Origin: Cadophora sp. MPI-SDFR-AT-0126 | Lineage: Eukaryota > Ascomycota > Leotiomycetes > Helotiales > Ploettnerulaceae | NCBI GenBank assembly: GCA_020747065.1 | Contig: JAGMVK010000018.1 | Span: 620,001 to 684,000, forward strand | Reading direction: 5' to 3' | Length of the DNA: 64,000 nucleotides | Part shown: positions 43,435-54,380 of the stretch, in pieces | Position numbering within the stretch: position 1 is the stretch's first letter | How the letters are laid out: every line of letters starts with the position of its first letter | The notes under the pieces: model-generated | Databases searched by the model: none | Told to the model about the DNA's origin: nothing | Seen by the model: the letters and a program-made list of their open reading frames with translations, nothing else | Position numbers and translations under genes: made by a program

Positions 43435-44864
43435 GTTGACATCCGCAGACCTGGTATTTTCTCCTCTTGTCAGGTCACTCCAAGTCTCGTATCATAAAGC
43501 TTTAAAAAGTGAAGCAGGTAGGTAGGGATACAACCAAGTATCACACCTTCCTTCCTGTCCAGTACTCTTTCCTATCCTCGTTCTCTAAGCCGGGAAAACA
43601 AGATCAAGCTCAAGCACAAACACAACCAGGACAAATCTAGAGAGTAGTAATGTCGCAAAACAGAAGAAGAGAGAGACAAGAGGAAAAGGATCTCCAGAGC
43701 AAGAACGATACCAGAGATAAACCCACCAACCTACCATCCCGCGGACCAAGTTACCTAGCCAGTAGCCAAAGTAGCATCTCCTACCTACTGGCGCATATCA
43801 CCCCTCATGCCACCATGTTCGATGAGCAAATCCTCGGAAAACAGCCAACACCCTCCTACCCAATCCAGGTCGTCCAATTACCTACCACGTCTACGTTTTA
43901 CCATATCGTACGTGCCGTGTCTGGCCGCCGGAGAAGCAAAATAGAAGGGCTGGCCCGCACCCGCAGACGCAGATAATTACCTAGCTGCGTGGCTTGTTTC
44001 TTTTTGCTTATCAGCGCAGCCTCGCTGGTCGGCTTTGGTCTGGGCGAATAGCTTGCAAAACATTGCTGTTGAAGTCGACCGAGGAAATGCAGCCAAGTTC
44101 TCCTGGTCTTATCTTATCGTAACTAGTGCGGGTGGATCGTCATGATAAGGCTCTCCTTTCTTCGCATTGGCCAATCTTCCCTAAGAACATGTTGATTGGA
44201 TGATAGGCGAGCGACAAGATCAGGGACTAATTGTGTCGGAGAAGCGAAGGAAATGCTGGTGTTTGAGATGGGGCGTGAGGATTTGTTATAGATATTGGTA
44301 TGTCCACGGAATTTGGCAATTTGACAGAATGCGGTTGAGTTTGAAGGGGCAAAATGGGACGTTATGAGGGACAAAGCATTTCCTAGCTAGCTTCGGATTT
44401 CTTTTGGTTCCTTTGGCCTCCGGTAAGTCAGAAATACATCTCCTGGAATGTAGACTGGAGACTACTGATAGATCTGCCACTGGAGGAACAAGTCAAGAGC
44501 AGTAGTTAAACAGCCACAGATCATTACTGATTAGTTTCACAAGTGTCAGCAGTCGTCAACGTGAGGTGAGGGTGTAGTCGACTTTTGTTTGCCATTGTAA
44601 AGGGTATCCACGTGCTCGAGTCAGCTAGATAAACCACCATTCATCTTGCTTGGAGCCTACAATCCCACCAGACCCACCATCGACCTGACGGTGGTCTATT
44701 CAAATACGTCAATATACAAACAGACAGCACACTTGATTAGATAGATGGAGGAGAATCGTTCTTAAAGCATCAAGAGACATAACACGCTGTGAATAATAGA
44801 TCAAAACAGCTTGCTCTACAAGAGATATTGAGGAACGAAGAGGAGATAAAGGGCGTCAAGTTGG
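43435..44864. other. intergenic upstream of nitrite reductase
   Basis: Apart from the GATA sites, this stretch holds a 108-codon forward frame (43650-43976) and short reverse frames without family features. No nitrate reductase or nitrate transporter gene adjoins niiA on this side, unlike the clustered arrangement in Aspergillus. Confidence 0.5.
43716..44118. promoter_or_regulatory. cluster of GATA (AreA/NIT2-type) sites upstream of nitrite reductase
   Basis: Five GATAA cores occur in 400 bp upstream of niiA: 43716-43720 and 43972-43976 (plus strand), and TTATC at 44008-44012, 44109-44113 and 44114-44118. The last two are adjacent. AreA/NIT2 GATA factors bind such sites, often as close pairs, to turn on nitrogen genes when ammonium is scarce. 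The sites are seen; their use is inferred. Confidence 0.45.
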
Positions 44865-47800
44865 TCAACAACCCTCGCCAGCATCCTCATCGCTCATCGA
44901 CTCATAGCCCATATCCTTCATTCCCACTAACCTCCTCGAAATACTCAAACATCGCTCCACCATGACTTTCTTTACTTCTTTATCTAGCGCACCGGTATCG
45001 TCGTTCTTGCCACCGATCCAGATTCTCAAGCCACCAGCTAGCTTCTCAAGGTGATTGGCACATTTGTTTGCGACAATATCGTGTCCGTCCATTTGCTCCA
45101 TGAGCTTGTATGCTGCTGTGAAGCCGATGAGTGTAAGGTTGACTGGCGATATGGTGGCGATGATCTTGATGGCTACGTCTGGGGTTGTAGGTGCTGGGAA
45201 ACGCTCGAGATGCGCGATTGCCATGGCGCATCGCAGAGACATCTTAATGTCTGGTAATCCAACCACGGAAGTGCTGGTGTTAATGAAATTCGAGGTCTTG
45301 GAACCAGCTTTATCGAGAGGGCCTAGAGCTTTGATTGACTCAGCGATACTAGCACCTCGCCTCGCCTTGACCAAGGCGGCACGGGCGACAAGTGCTCGAA
45401 TCTGGGAACGAGAGCCGATTGGCGCTGTCTTGATAGCGAGTGCAATATCGTCGATGATGGACTTTTGTGCAAGGAGATCGCTTTCGGATGTCTGGAGACT
45501 CTTGGCCAGAGCGCGTTGTAGGACAAGACTCGAGTACCAAGCGGCAATCGCATCGAGAGGGCTACGGATGGCAAAGTCATCAACGACACCATCCATACTA
45601 TCGCTAGAACCTTCAGCGTTGCTAGTAGTCGGGAGATTCCAAGCCAGATTGTATGCACGCTGGCCAATGCTATCAACAAGGACGTCGTCGCACTCTTCCT
45701 CAAGCAAAGCAGCAAGATAGTCTGGAAGCTCGTCTTCTTGCTTCTCCTTGGTATGGGATACCAACTTCTGTAAATTCTTCGCCTCGTTCCATTTCCAGCG
45801 AGCCATCTTGGCTGCTGCTTCATGGAACATATAGAAGCCGTTGAAGCCCGCGTTGCCAACCTCCCAGAGCAGGACGCGTATGTGTAATGCTTTGAGCATG
45901 AGACGTGCTGGAGTATCAGGCAGAGTGCCAGAGGCAAGTAATGTCAATGTGAGTCGACTTTTGCTAACCTCAACATCTCCACCAGCAAGTTGTGCATCAA
46001 GAGCGATCGACCACGCCTTGACTCTGGCTGCCTCTTGTTGTGGGGTGACGCCAGTGATGTAAGTATAGCCTTGAACACCAATGACATTTCTCATGCTGAG
46101 CTTTACCATCTTCAACAAGAGAGCTGCTGCTTCCAGAAAGAAGTTGTGGCGTGGTACCCAGACACTTTGGACAGCCGTGAGCCAAGCCTGTCGACGGACT
46201 TGAATTGAAGAAGCCAGAGAAGGTGCTGCAGCGAGTGATGCACTTTGTGTCTTGCCTTTGGCTTTCGGCTTGGTTGCAAAAAGCGATGGTAGGAACATGT
46301 AAATTACTGCCCCAACGACGAAGAAAAGTTTCAAGTACCCGATGATCCTGGCAGCGGAAAGATGGTATCCCATGGTGTTGACCTCTAGCGAAGAGTGCAA
46401 TGCCGAGCTTAGGGATCTCAGAAGTTGTACAGGAAGTGCGAAGAGACCACGTGCCCCAGGAGCATCTTGCTCTTGCTCGGCTTCGCTGAACCCTTCCATG
46501 ATCATGAGGCCTGCGAGAGAACCAACCATAAGCTTGCCAAAATAGCCATTGTTGTTCCATCCGTTGGGGCCCATTGGTTGACGGTAATGCTCTTGTGGAA
46601 CCGGGAAGGTTTGCTGGCTCATTTGCCCTAGAATGTGTCAACTGAGATCGAGACAATCACAGGGTTTCATTGTCGTTCTGCAAAACGACAATGAGCTTCG
46701 AAAAGAAAACTAACCTTGCAGTCTCCGAATATCATCTGGAATTGGGATGATGCCCTGTGGCTCAAGACCGCCTGGTGACGGACCAGGAGTGCTATAATCA
46801 GGGTTGAATTGGAACGGATTATTCATCGGTGGTGCCGGATTGAAACCCATCGAGCCAGACCGGAAAAGGGTCTCGAAAGCTGCCAATCTTGCTTTTTGCT
46901 CCACGTTCTCATCCTGGAGTCGCTTGTTCCGCTTCTCTAGATGGTTGATATACTCGGTTGCTTTACTCAACACCTGAAAGCCAATTAGCGACACTTCTGG
47001 ACCAAGCGGATTTCAGATGTAGACGCTCAGAGCCTCAAAGTTGACACTTAAGATCCTTCTCCAAGCAATTGAAGCATGAAATTAGGAGCTGTATCGGGTT
47101 TCAAAGAGTCTCAGGCGCCATTGTCATCTCTCGGCCCTTTCGGACGCTCTCGGATTCGTCCCTCACTTAAAGGACAGGCACATCGAGATAGACGATCAAT
47201 CAACATCTCTAGCTCTGCGCCTTCTGTATCCATGTAATCGAAATATGAAATGTTGAAAAGTGGCCTGACTTTTGGCAGCCAAATGCCAGACCAACCTTGA
47301 AGCCCCGCAAAAGAGAAAATGTTGAAATCCGACCCAACTTACCGTCGCCTTATTCAATTTATGAGCCGGAGTCAAGCCTTGCAATTCCTCTCTGTCGTCT
47401 GCCGTGTCTTCTCCTCTGGCACTCTTTGTCATGATTCGTAGACTCGGTACGCTGTCCCGCAGCGCAGCAATTTTATCGTTCAAATTCGTGCGATACCTCT
47501 TCTCAATCATATTATGTGCAGTCTTCTTCACAGGTGGATTGGAATCGTCGTCATCGTCTTCGTCTTCTACGTCTGCAGACGACTTGCGCTTTCGACTGCG
47601 CTCGTTGTGGTCGGGGGAGGATATGGAATGGCTCTTGGTGCTCGCGGTAGAGTGTGGACTGTTGTGGTTTCGGTACTGGAGGTGTTGTGGCATGGCGATA
47701 TTGCGAAGTTTCTCTTGCTGTGCCGGAGTGAGGGTGTTCATGGTCGTGTATGGAGCAGATGGGATCGGCTCGATCTTGGGCTCGGTGGGAGGCTCCCAGC

Positions 47801-47999
47801 TGAGGGGAGTAGAGTAGAGATGCCCGTCGTAAGGGGGTGTCTCTTGATCCCAATCAGCTGGGAAGAGAGGGTCGTCGTCCAACGCCAGGTTGTCGGTGAA
47901 CGCCACAGAGTCGTTGAATTCGTTCAGTGAGTCGAAGCCCGTAGAGATACCAGAGAAGGCAGACGGATCGAATGGATCCCTTTGAGCAGCAGAAGCCAT
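44865..47999 (-). CDS. srbA: SREBP-type bHLH membrane-bound transcription factor (SrbA/Sre1)
   Basis: Three exons (47999-47343, 46973-46715, 46627-44865) give 892 aa. The acidic N-terminus is followed by a b[24 protein letters not shown] (residues 161-181), then [19 protein letters not shown] and a leucine-zipper-like [19 protein letters not shown]. Tyr169 in EKRYR is the SREBP-specific tyrosine that allows binding to sterol regulatory elements as well as E-boxes. Two hydrophobic segments follow ([15 protein letters not shown] at ~334-350; [21 protein letters not shown] at ~400-422). They fit an ER hairpin. The C-terminal ~440 residues match the fungal SREBP C-terminal domain (DUF2014). In fungi this factor controls ergosterol synthesis, hypoxia adaptation and azole tolerance. 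Intron 46974-47342 is 369 nt and splits the bHLH between helix 1/loop and helix 2. Confidence 0.93.
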
Positions 48000-48202
48000 T
48001 CTTTCGTTCGTCGCTGGCGGCGGCGGACAGGACTGTAGGTGAGAAGTGCGGTGCTGTCAGGGAAAGTGAGCTGATGGTCAGTGATCCGAGGAGTTCAACC
48101 TGCACGCATCGATCGAGACAAGGATAAATCACGCGATGGTAGAAACTGTGAGGGGGGGATGTGGGAAGTGTTTTGTATTGCGACTAGGTAGGACTGAGCC
48201 AT

Positions 48203-48232
48203 ATCGTACGCTGAAGAGCAAAATCGTACGAT
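48203..48232. promoter_or_regulatory. two ATCGTACG boxes, candidate sterol regulatory elements
   Basis: ATCGTACG occurs at 48203-48210 and again as the palindrome ATCGTACGAT at 48223-48232. They lie exactly 20 bp apart and about 205-235 bp upstream of the srbA start. S. pombe Sre1 uses ATCGTACCAT-type elements, and fungal SREBPs autoregulate, so these may be feedback sites. Binding is inferred. Confidence 0.4.
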
Positions 48233-50122
48233 GTTGTCGCTCTCAGAGAAGACAAGGCGTAGCAGAAGCCAATAAGCGCCAGCGGAAAGGTGTGGGCCCC
48301 GCTGAAGAGTGGACGAGAAAGGTCAAGCGCGGGGATGCCTGGTCCTTGCTACAACTGGCATAGCCTGGTATCTGCCGAAGAGCGTCTGGGGGAGTACAAA
48401 CCTTATGGATTTCGGAGACTCTTCCGCCAGCAACCTGTGGAGCTTTAAAACCCTGGACATCTATATAGTACAAGTGTACAGTCCAGTGGCATGACTATTT
48501 TTTCTGGAAAAGTTCAATAATTTAGGCTTTATGCTTATTGAATATACAGTTTGGTCGAATTTGCTTGAAGTATTGAAAGTCCGGTCAAAGACTGGGGATA
48601 GTAGCGTACCTGCCAATGGCATGATCTGGAATCTTCGGACAGATCTTCTGGGGTTCGATGCTTCAGTCGTCGCTTGCTTAACTTTCCAATTCTGTGAATG
48701 TATATGAAGTCTGATGACGGATCAGAAACAAACTGAATGGTTTGTGTACAAGTGTATGGCATGACTTGAACCTCTGTAAGGTATCAACTGATATCTCTCT
48801 ACTTGTGTGACTTGAGGGTGTGACAACAGCTGTCTCTTTCTCGTGAGGCTTGGGGATTGTAGGTTGTGATACCAGCATTTTGGTAGAAAAGCTACACGAA
48901 CCCACACTTAGCCTTGGTAGGCTGGTACACTGGATCAAAGGTTCTTTCTTTGGGGCCATTTGAAGACAGCAGGAGATCTTCATTGCAGTGATTGCTATTT
49001 TGAGACGTCATAAAGACAAAGCAGCAATATCAAAAGTGCCCCCTTAGGATCATTGACGGAGAGAGGCAATTCCGAACGCCGACCTTGCAGGAAGTTTCCT
49101 GACGACCCGCGAGTACATATCTCCATGGAGAGCTTTGGGCAGACACATAGGCTGCTTTTGTGGCTGGTTTGTCTTCTCATTAATATTCTCTACATACATT
49201 GATGAGTGTCAAGTGAGATTCGGTGTTTGCCAGACGTCAGCATGAGGTCGGGAAAGCGTTCAGGTAGACCTTGCTTAGTACTCGTGGTCTTACTGTTTCC
49301 CTCTTTCAATGACATCTTCAATTACGAAAAGAAGCAGTGCTTTGAGAACATTGGTTAAGAGACGTTACAGTTTCTACCCTGATTCTTTCATATTTACTTG
49401 TGGAGGCAAGTCCCCAAACGAGGCCTAGCCCCCATATTCTCAGCCTCGCTTCGGTCGTGAGGTCAAGACTTGACTCCCCACTACCTTTCAGAAGTGAGAC
49501 ACCAAATGCAAGTAAAGGTCACTAAATACAGAAGATAGTACTTTGTAATTTTGTATTTTGAAGCTTGATAAATTCGATCAAGGCTCGATTTTCATTTCTC
49601 CAGTTTCGCTGGTGACCATCTTTATGGACGCCAGGACATTCCTGCACTAAAATTGCGAACTCAAACCCTCGCTTTCCCTATCTACAAGTCATGTCATAGT
49701 CATTATAGGTAGATGAACACATGGACATGAGTACTTGACATGAATATGCAAGGGGATGATATAGAACGAACCTGAGCAATGAGAGGCTAGGATCGCAGAA
49801 TGGGATGGTCTGGAGTAGACGGACTCTGTCAGATGCTGAGAATCGAAGAATCGCGAGCAGGCTGCTCTTAGATTGCAAGGTCTCATCGATACACAAATAG
49901 AAGCATGAAGAGAGAATGTGTAAGACAACTTATATCTTGTTGGTAATCAAGGTCTAAGAAATCAAAATATAAGAAAATGCATCCGAGTGGAGCTCGACTA
50001 CACATCATGAAAGCCCAAAACGAGAAGCTTCATGGAAATAGCTCGCGTGGAGCTCGCGTGGATTGCCACACCCCACGCAACTACACATTATTGGACGAAG
50101 GCGGCCACTAGAACACCAAATC

Positions 50123-50131
50123 TTATCAGAT
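50123..50131 (-). promoter_or_regulatory. exact ATCTGATAA site (SreA-type iron GATA element)
   Basis: The plus-strand sequence TTATCAGAT is the reverse complement of ATCTGATAA. This matches the ATCWGATAA consensus of the fungal siderophore repressor SreA and its orthologues. It lies about 350 bp upstream of the esterase start. Confidence 0.5.
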
Positions 50132-50214
50132 CTTTACTAGAACGACTGGACAGACCCACTGTCAGCAAGGTCGTCCAATGATGATGGCGGGTCATCTTGA
50201 GGTTCCATAATAAA

Positions 50215-50239
50215 ACGCTATCAGATGATCTGATAGCGT
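50215..50239. promoter_or_regulatory. 25-bp palindrome of two ATCTGATAG half-sites
   Basis: Perfect 12-bp arms ACGCTATCAGAT and ATCTGATAGCGT flank a single G. Each arm holds ATCTGATAG, an HGATAR-type GATA site one base off the SreA consensus. It sits about 240 bp upstream of the esterase ATG and fits repression by a GATA factor with two zinc fingers. Confidence 0.55.
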
Positions 50240-50480
50240 AATGCAGGTACACATGCGAGACTTGGCTACCCCTCCTCGCCCGACATCGCTGGCGATCTTC
50301 GCAAGCACGATTAAAAAAATGTAGACTTCGTTTGTGTATGGCCAAAGCTTCTGGTAGCTATCTATGCTGTGCCGCGTGCGAAACCTACCTGGAAGTATAT
50401 CAACATCAGCCTTCAGCAACCGAAGTCTACAAGGACGAGCACGTTTACTATCACAACATCCTCAAAGATTCTTCAACAAA

Positions 50481-51439
50481 ATGGCGCAGGCTTCGCCGTG
50501 TGTCCCGAAGCACACCGCACAATGGGACATGTCATCATCCCAGGGCGTGAAATACCAGATCATGATCTCGTACCCGATACAGTGGAAGTTTGAGAAAGAA
50601 GGTGACTTCTCTGGAAAGAAAGCCAACGTGATGTATGAAGAACCTAGCGTCTTCCCAAATCCTTCGTGTGCTAATTGTCCCACAGTTATGTGACCGACGG
50701 TAACGCCTTCTTCTTCAGCACCATGGAAGCCGTACGACGGAAAGCCTGCTGCGCATGGGCAGCACCCGACGTCATCGTCGTAGGAATCGGATATCAAATG
50801 AAGGATACCATCTGGGTATGGGACGAGCAACGCCGCGTAGACCTCACACCACCATGCGAGATGGGCGAGTGGCCACCAGGACACGACGGCAAGCCGCACA
50901 AGACACCATATGGCGGCGCAGACAAGCTCCTCGATTTCATACAAGACGAGCTGAAGCCGTTCGTCAAGACCCAAGCTCTGCCAGGTGTGACGGTCGACGA
51001 AGAGACCCTCTGGGGACACTCGTATGGCGGTTTATTCGCACTCCATGCCCTGTTCACCCGCGCAGATATGTTCGATTACTATGTGGCTGCCAGCGCATCG
51101 GTGGAATGGAACTCGCAGTTCATCATCAAGGAGGAGACCGCATGGCTTGCAGAGCCGGAGAAGGAGGGGGCGAAGAAGAGGAGGCTAGCGCTTTTCTGGG
51201 GAGGGAACGAACAACCTGCTGTGCGGGGTAAGCTGCAGACTGATGAGCAGTGGGAGACTAGGAAAAGGATCGCTGAGATTGCGAGGCAGCGGGATTATGC
51301 TATTGAGATGTACGAGAGGTTGGAGAAGAGTGGGAGATTTGAGAAGCTAGAGATGAAGGAGTATCCTAAGGAGGATCATGTAAGTGTGACAGGATGTGCG
51401 ATTGAGGGCGGCATCACCTTCAGTCAGGGTCAGTTCTAG
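50481..51439 (+). CDS. alpha/beta-hydrolase of the siderophore esterase (EstB/IroE-like) type
   Basis: Two exons (50481-50632 and 50686-51439, with a 53-nt GTATGA...CCACAG intron) give 301 aa. The fold is a putative esterase of the esterase-D/Fes-IroE group. It has VTDGNAFFFS, DVIVVGIGYQ, the nucleophile elbow WGHSYGGLFALHALF, the strand MFDYYVAASASVEW and a C-terminal EDHVSVTGCAIEGG supplying the catalytic His. There is no signal peptide, so it is intracellular. Relatives in Aspergillus (EstB, SidJ) hydrolyse ester or peptide bonds of imported fusarinine-type siderophores to free iron. A GTAAGT near the end (51379) is not used, because unspliced translation continues into the family's usual SVTGCA ending. 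The upstream SreA-type sites support an iron role. Another small-ester substrate remains possible. Confidence 0.82.
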
Positions 51440-52218
51440 TCGCAGAGCACCATCTTCCTGCCTTGACTCTAGAAATGATTCAATCGATGGACACTTCGAA
51501 GCAAGTTAGGAGAGCTTGGCGAAGTCGGGCATTTAATATTCCGATTTCGCCTAACTTTCCAGCACCAGCCCCTTTCTTTTCCTCGCTTGCTACGTTGATT
51601 ATCGTCTTAGCTTCCAGTCAATAATATCGACTGGGGATCTCTCAGGTTTGCCTGCAAAGTTCCTCTGGGGGTTCATCGCATCTCGTTGGCCAGGAGAACC
51701 TGGGACGAGCTATGTTGTGTTCGTGCCTGTGAGAAATACTTAACAAGCTGCCCCTGGTCTAGTAGCTGGCCTAGTTCGATCATGGCGTGAACTCTCCCCG
51801 CTCGCCCGACCGTTGCTCAACATGCGAACATTTCGGCAGTTTCTGGACTAACATGATGCTAGGTCTTTGAGAGTCAGCGGCTTCTCAATATCAATTTTCA
51901 AGACATTTATAGAGATAGGAGAATCTAGTTCCAGAATGGGGGAAACATAGCTAACGGGCTCTGAGGACATCTATGTATTAATCCCAGGGGGTTTTCTTGA
52001 CAAGGTGTAAGGCTGTCTTTGGCACGGCCCCTCCGCTATCCCAGCGAGCCTCTATCGGCTTCTTGCAGATTCCTAGATTGGCAGGTGTTAGTGCCGTGAA
52101 GCTCTGCGGGGTACTTCTCCAGATTTCCAGGATGATATCACGAAGCCGCAAGTGCCGGAGTTCCTCCTCGCAAGTATAAAATCGCTGTACGATTCCTTAA
52201 AAAATTTATATCTCTAGC
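51440..52218. other. intergenic; promoter of the carboxylesterase
   Basis: No open frame of note. A TATAAA box lies at 52175-52180, only 39 bp before the carboxylesterase ATG, so its leader would be very short. Confidence 0.5.
52175..52180 (+). promoter_or_regulatory. TATA box of the carboxylesterase gene
   Basis: TATAAA occurs 39 bp upstream of the ATG at 52219 in an otherwise suitable promoter position. Confidence 0.45.
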
Positions 52219-54380
52219 ATGTCTTTCAATATGAATCTCTCTATTTTGATTGGTTTGGTATTTTCCTCGTCTTTAGTTGTGTCGTTCAATCCTAGCCCCT
52301 TTGACGAGGCACTCAGAAGGCGACAACCGACGAATAGTAATGCTTCATCTTTACAAGTTGATCTCGGCTACTCAATATACCAAGGATTTTACAACGAAGC
52401 AAGTAATATCAATGAGTGGAAAGGCATCCGCTATGCAGCTCCTCCCATTGGTAATTTACGCTGGCAAGCACCTCAAACTCCAACTATCAATCGGAGCAGT
52501 ATTATATCAGCCAGCAGCATTCCCTATCAATGTCCTCAGTCGCCCCCAAATGTGGGGATATATACGCCTACAGCGGAACAAGTTAATGGACCATCAGCTT
52601 CTGAAGACTGTCTGTTTCTCAATGTCTTTGCACCGACGCAGAATGTTCAAAATCTCCCAGTCTTTGTCTGGATCCATGGCGGTGGATACGGCAGTGGAAA
52701 CGGAAGTCAGAACCTCGAGGACATCATCCGTACCAATAATAACAGCTTCATTGGAGTTAGTATTCAGTACCGCTTAGGAGCTTTTGGATTCTTGTCTTCT
52801 GATGAAGTCAATCGGTTTGGTGTACCGAATGCTGGCATCAGAGACCAAACCTTTGCTTTGCAGTGGGTCCAGAGTTACATCCACCTCTTTGGCGGCAATG
52901 CTTCTCAAGTCACCATAGCTGGGGAATCTGCTGGTGGTGGCTCAGTGATGCTTCAAGCTATGGCCTATGGGGGCACTCTGGGTACATCGCTCTTCACAAA
53001 CGTAGGTCATGTGCCCAAAATTGTATGGAAAACTGAGGTTTAACATGCCAACAGGGAATTGCCGCGTCCCCATACCTTCCGTTGCAGTATGGCTACAACG
53101 ATTGGGTACCAAGTCAGAGCTACTATGCATTCGCTGAAGCAGCTGGATGTTTATCGGGATATGCGTTCGGCAGCCCAACTGGCGCGAAGCCTATTTTCAA
53201 ATGCCTGGTAGAGAAAGATACCGCTACGCTTCAAAACGCAACTGCTTTCATATCTGGATCAGGAACATACGGCAGCTGGGCTTTCCTACCAGTGACAGAT
53301 GGAAAGTTCATCCAGCAACTTCCGAGTGCGCAATTACAGAAGAAGCAAGTGAATGGCCTCAGAGTACTTTCTGGGGTATGTGATATCCCATGTTGCCTTG
53401 ACATTCTTGACAAAACATACTAAGGTTCACAGAATAATGCCCTCGAGGGACCATATTTCGTCCCACAGAACATCACATCGGAGGAAGATCTCGTGTCTTG
53501 GATCCAGAATCTGCTTCCTTTATTTACTGAAGATGATATCTCGAAGTTACTTCGATACTATCCAGGCAGCAATGCAACAGATGACATGAATGCCGTTGAG
53601 TATGCAACTTCGGGCTATGCGGGTGCCACAGCCAACGACGTGAGCTCGATTGCCACTGGTCAACAGCAGCGAGCAAATGTGAGTTTCTCGGAAGTTTGGG
53701 CCGAGCGAGCATTGAACTTGAGAACAGAATATCTATGCGGAGACGACATTCGTATGCCCCGCATACTGGCTTGCTGAGGCGTATACCAACAACGGACGCG
53801 AAGCTTGGAAATAGTGAGTGTTCTCAGACTTTTTATCTCGCACTTCCAGTTTGCCAAGAAGGACAATACTGATTTCTATCTCTTCCACAGTCAGTATTCT
53901 GTCCCCGCCGCGCTTCATGGCGCAGATACCACGGGATACTTCGGCCCAGCAGATCCAACACAAGGACCCGATCTCCTACGAGCCTTCATGAGTACATCTC
54001 CGTCTTTCTCTCTTACCTCGTATCTCACGCTAACCCCAACAGCCATTTTTGGCAACTTTATAACAGAGAATAACCCCTCGATCTCCGCCTCCATCGCAGC
54101 AGGCAACTCATCAACAGGAGCAGCCAGCAGCAGCCAGTCTCTCATCGACTGGCCCGCATACACAAATGCCAATCCGTACCAGCTGAACCTGAACGAGACA
54201 GGGGGTGAGGAGTACAGTAGTGTCGCGACCAGCTTTGATGGGACACCTCTGAATGTTACACAGTATAGAGGTCCGGGTTTGAGGAATAATTTCACGCTGG
54301 TGGATGCGTACTCTTGGGAAGGTGGCAGAGGAATCAGATGTGACTTCTGGAGAAGTGTTGCACCGATTGTGCCTGAGTAG
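52219..54380 (+). CDS. secreted type-B carboxylesterase/lipase
   Basis: Five exons (52219-53001, 53055-53375, 53433-53678, 53728-53813, 53891-54380) give 641 aa. The N-terminus MSFNMNLSILIGLVFSSSLVVS is a signal peptide. Family signatures are GIRYAAPPIGNLRW, SEDCLFLNVFAP, VFVWIHGGGYGSG (oxyanion hole), YRLGAFGFL, the nucleophile elbow VTIAGESAGGGSV, and PAALHGADTTGYFG carrying the catalytic His. Many NxS/T sites fit an extracellular glycoprotein. Such enzymes hydrolyse carboxylic esters of lipids, plant or fungal metabolites, or xenobiotics; the substrate cannot be told from sequence. All introns are 49-77 nt with good signals and the frame is intact. It follows the intracellular esterase gene on the same strand but is from a different family. 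Confidence 0.9.

Larger units (their letters stand above)
48000..50480. other. intergenic between divergent srbA and esterase genes
   Basis: This 2.5 kb contains the candidate SRE boxes near srbA and the iron-type GATA sites near the esterase. Short open frames (up to about 100 codons at 48678-48983, reverse) show no family features. A small GAGCTCGCGTGG direct repeat occurs near 50040-50060. Confidence 0.5.

Noticed and set aside
45055..45720. 221-codon forward frame
   Set aside because: It is antisense to the SREBP C-terminal domain and has no independent features.
51379..51439. GTAAGT donor near the end of the siderophore-type esterase
   Set aside because: Unspliced translation gives the expected DHVSVTGCA ending, so an intron here would remove a conserved end.
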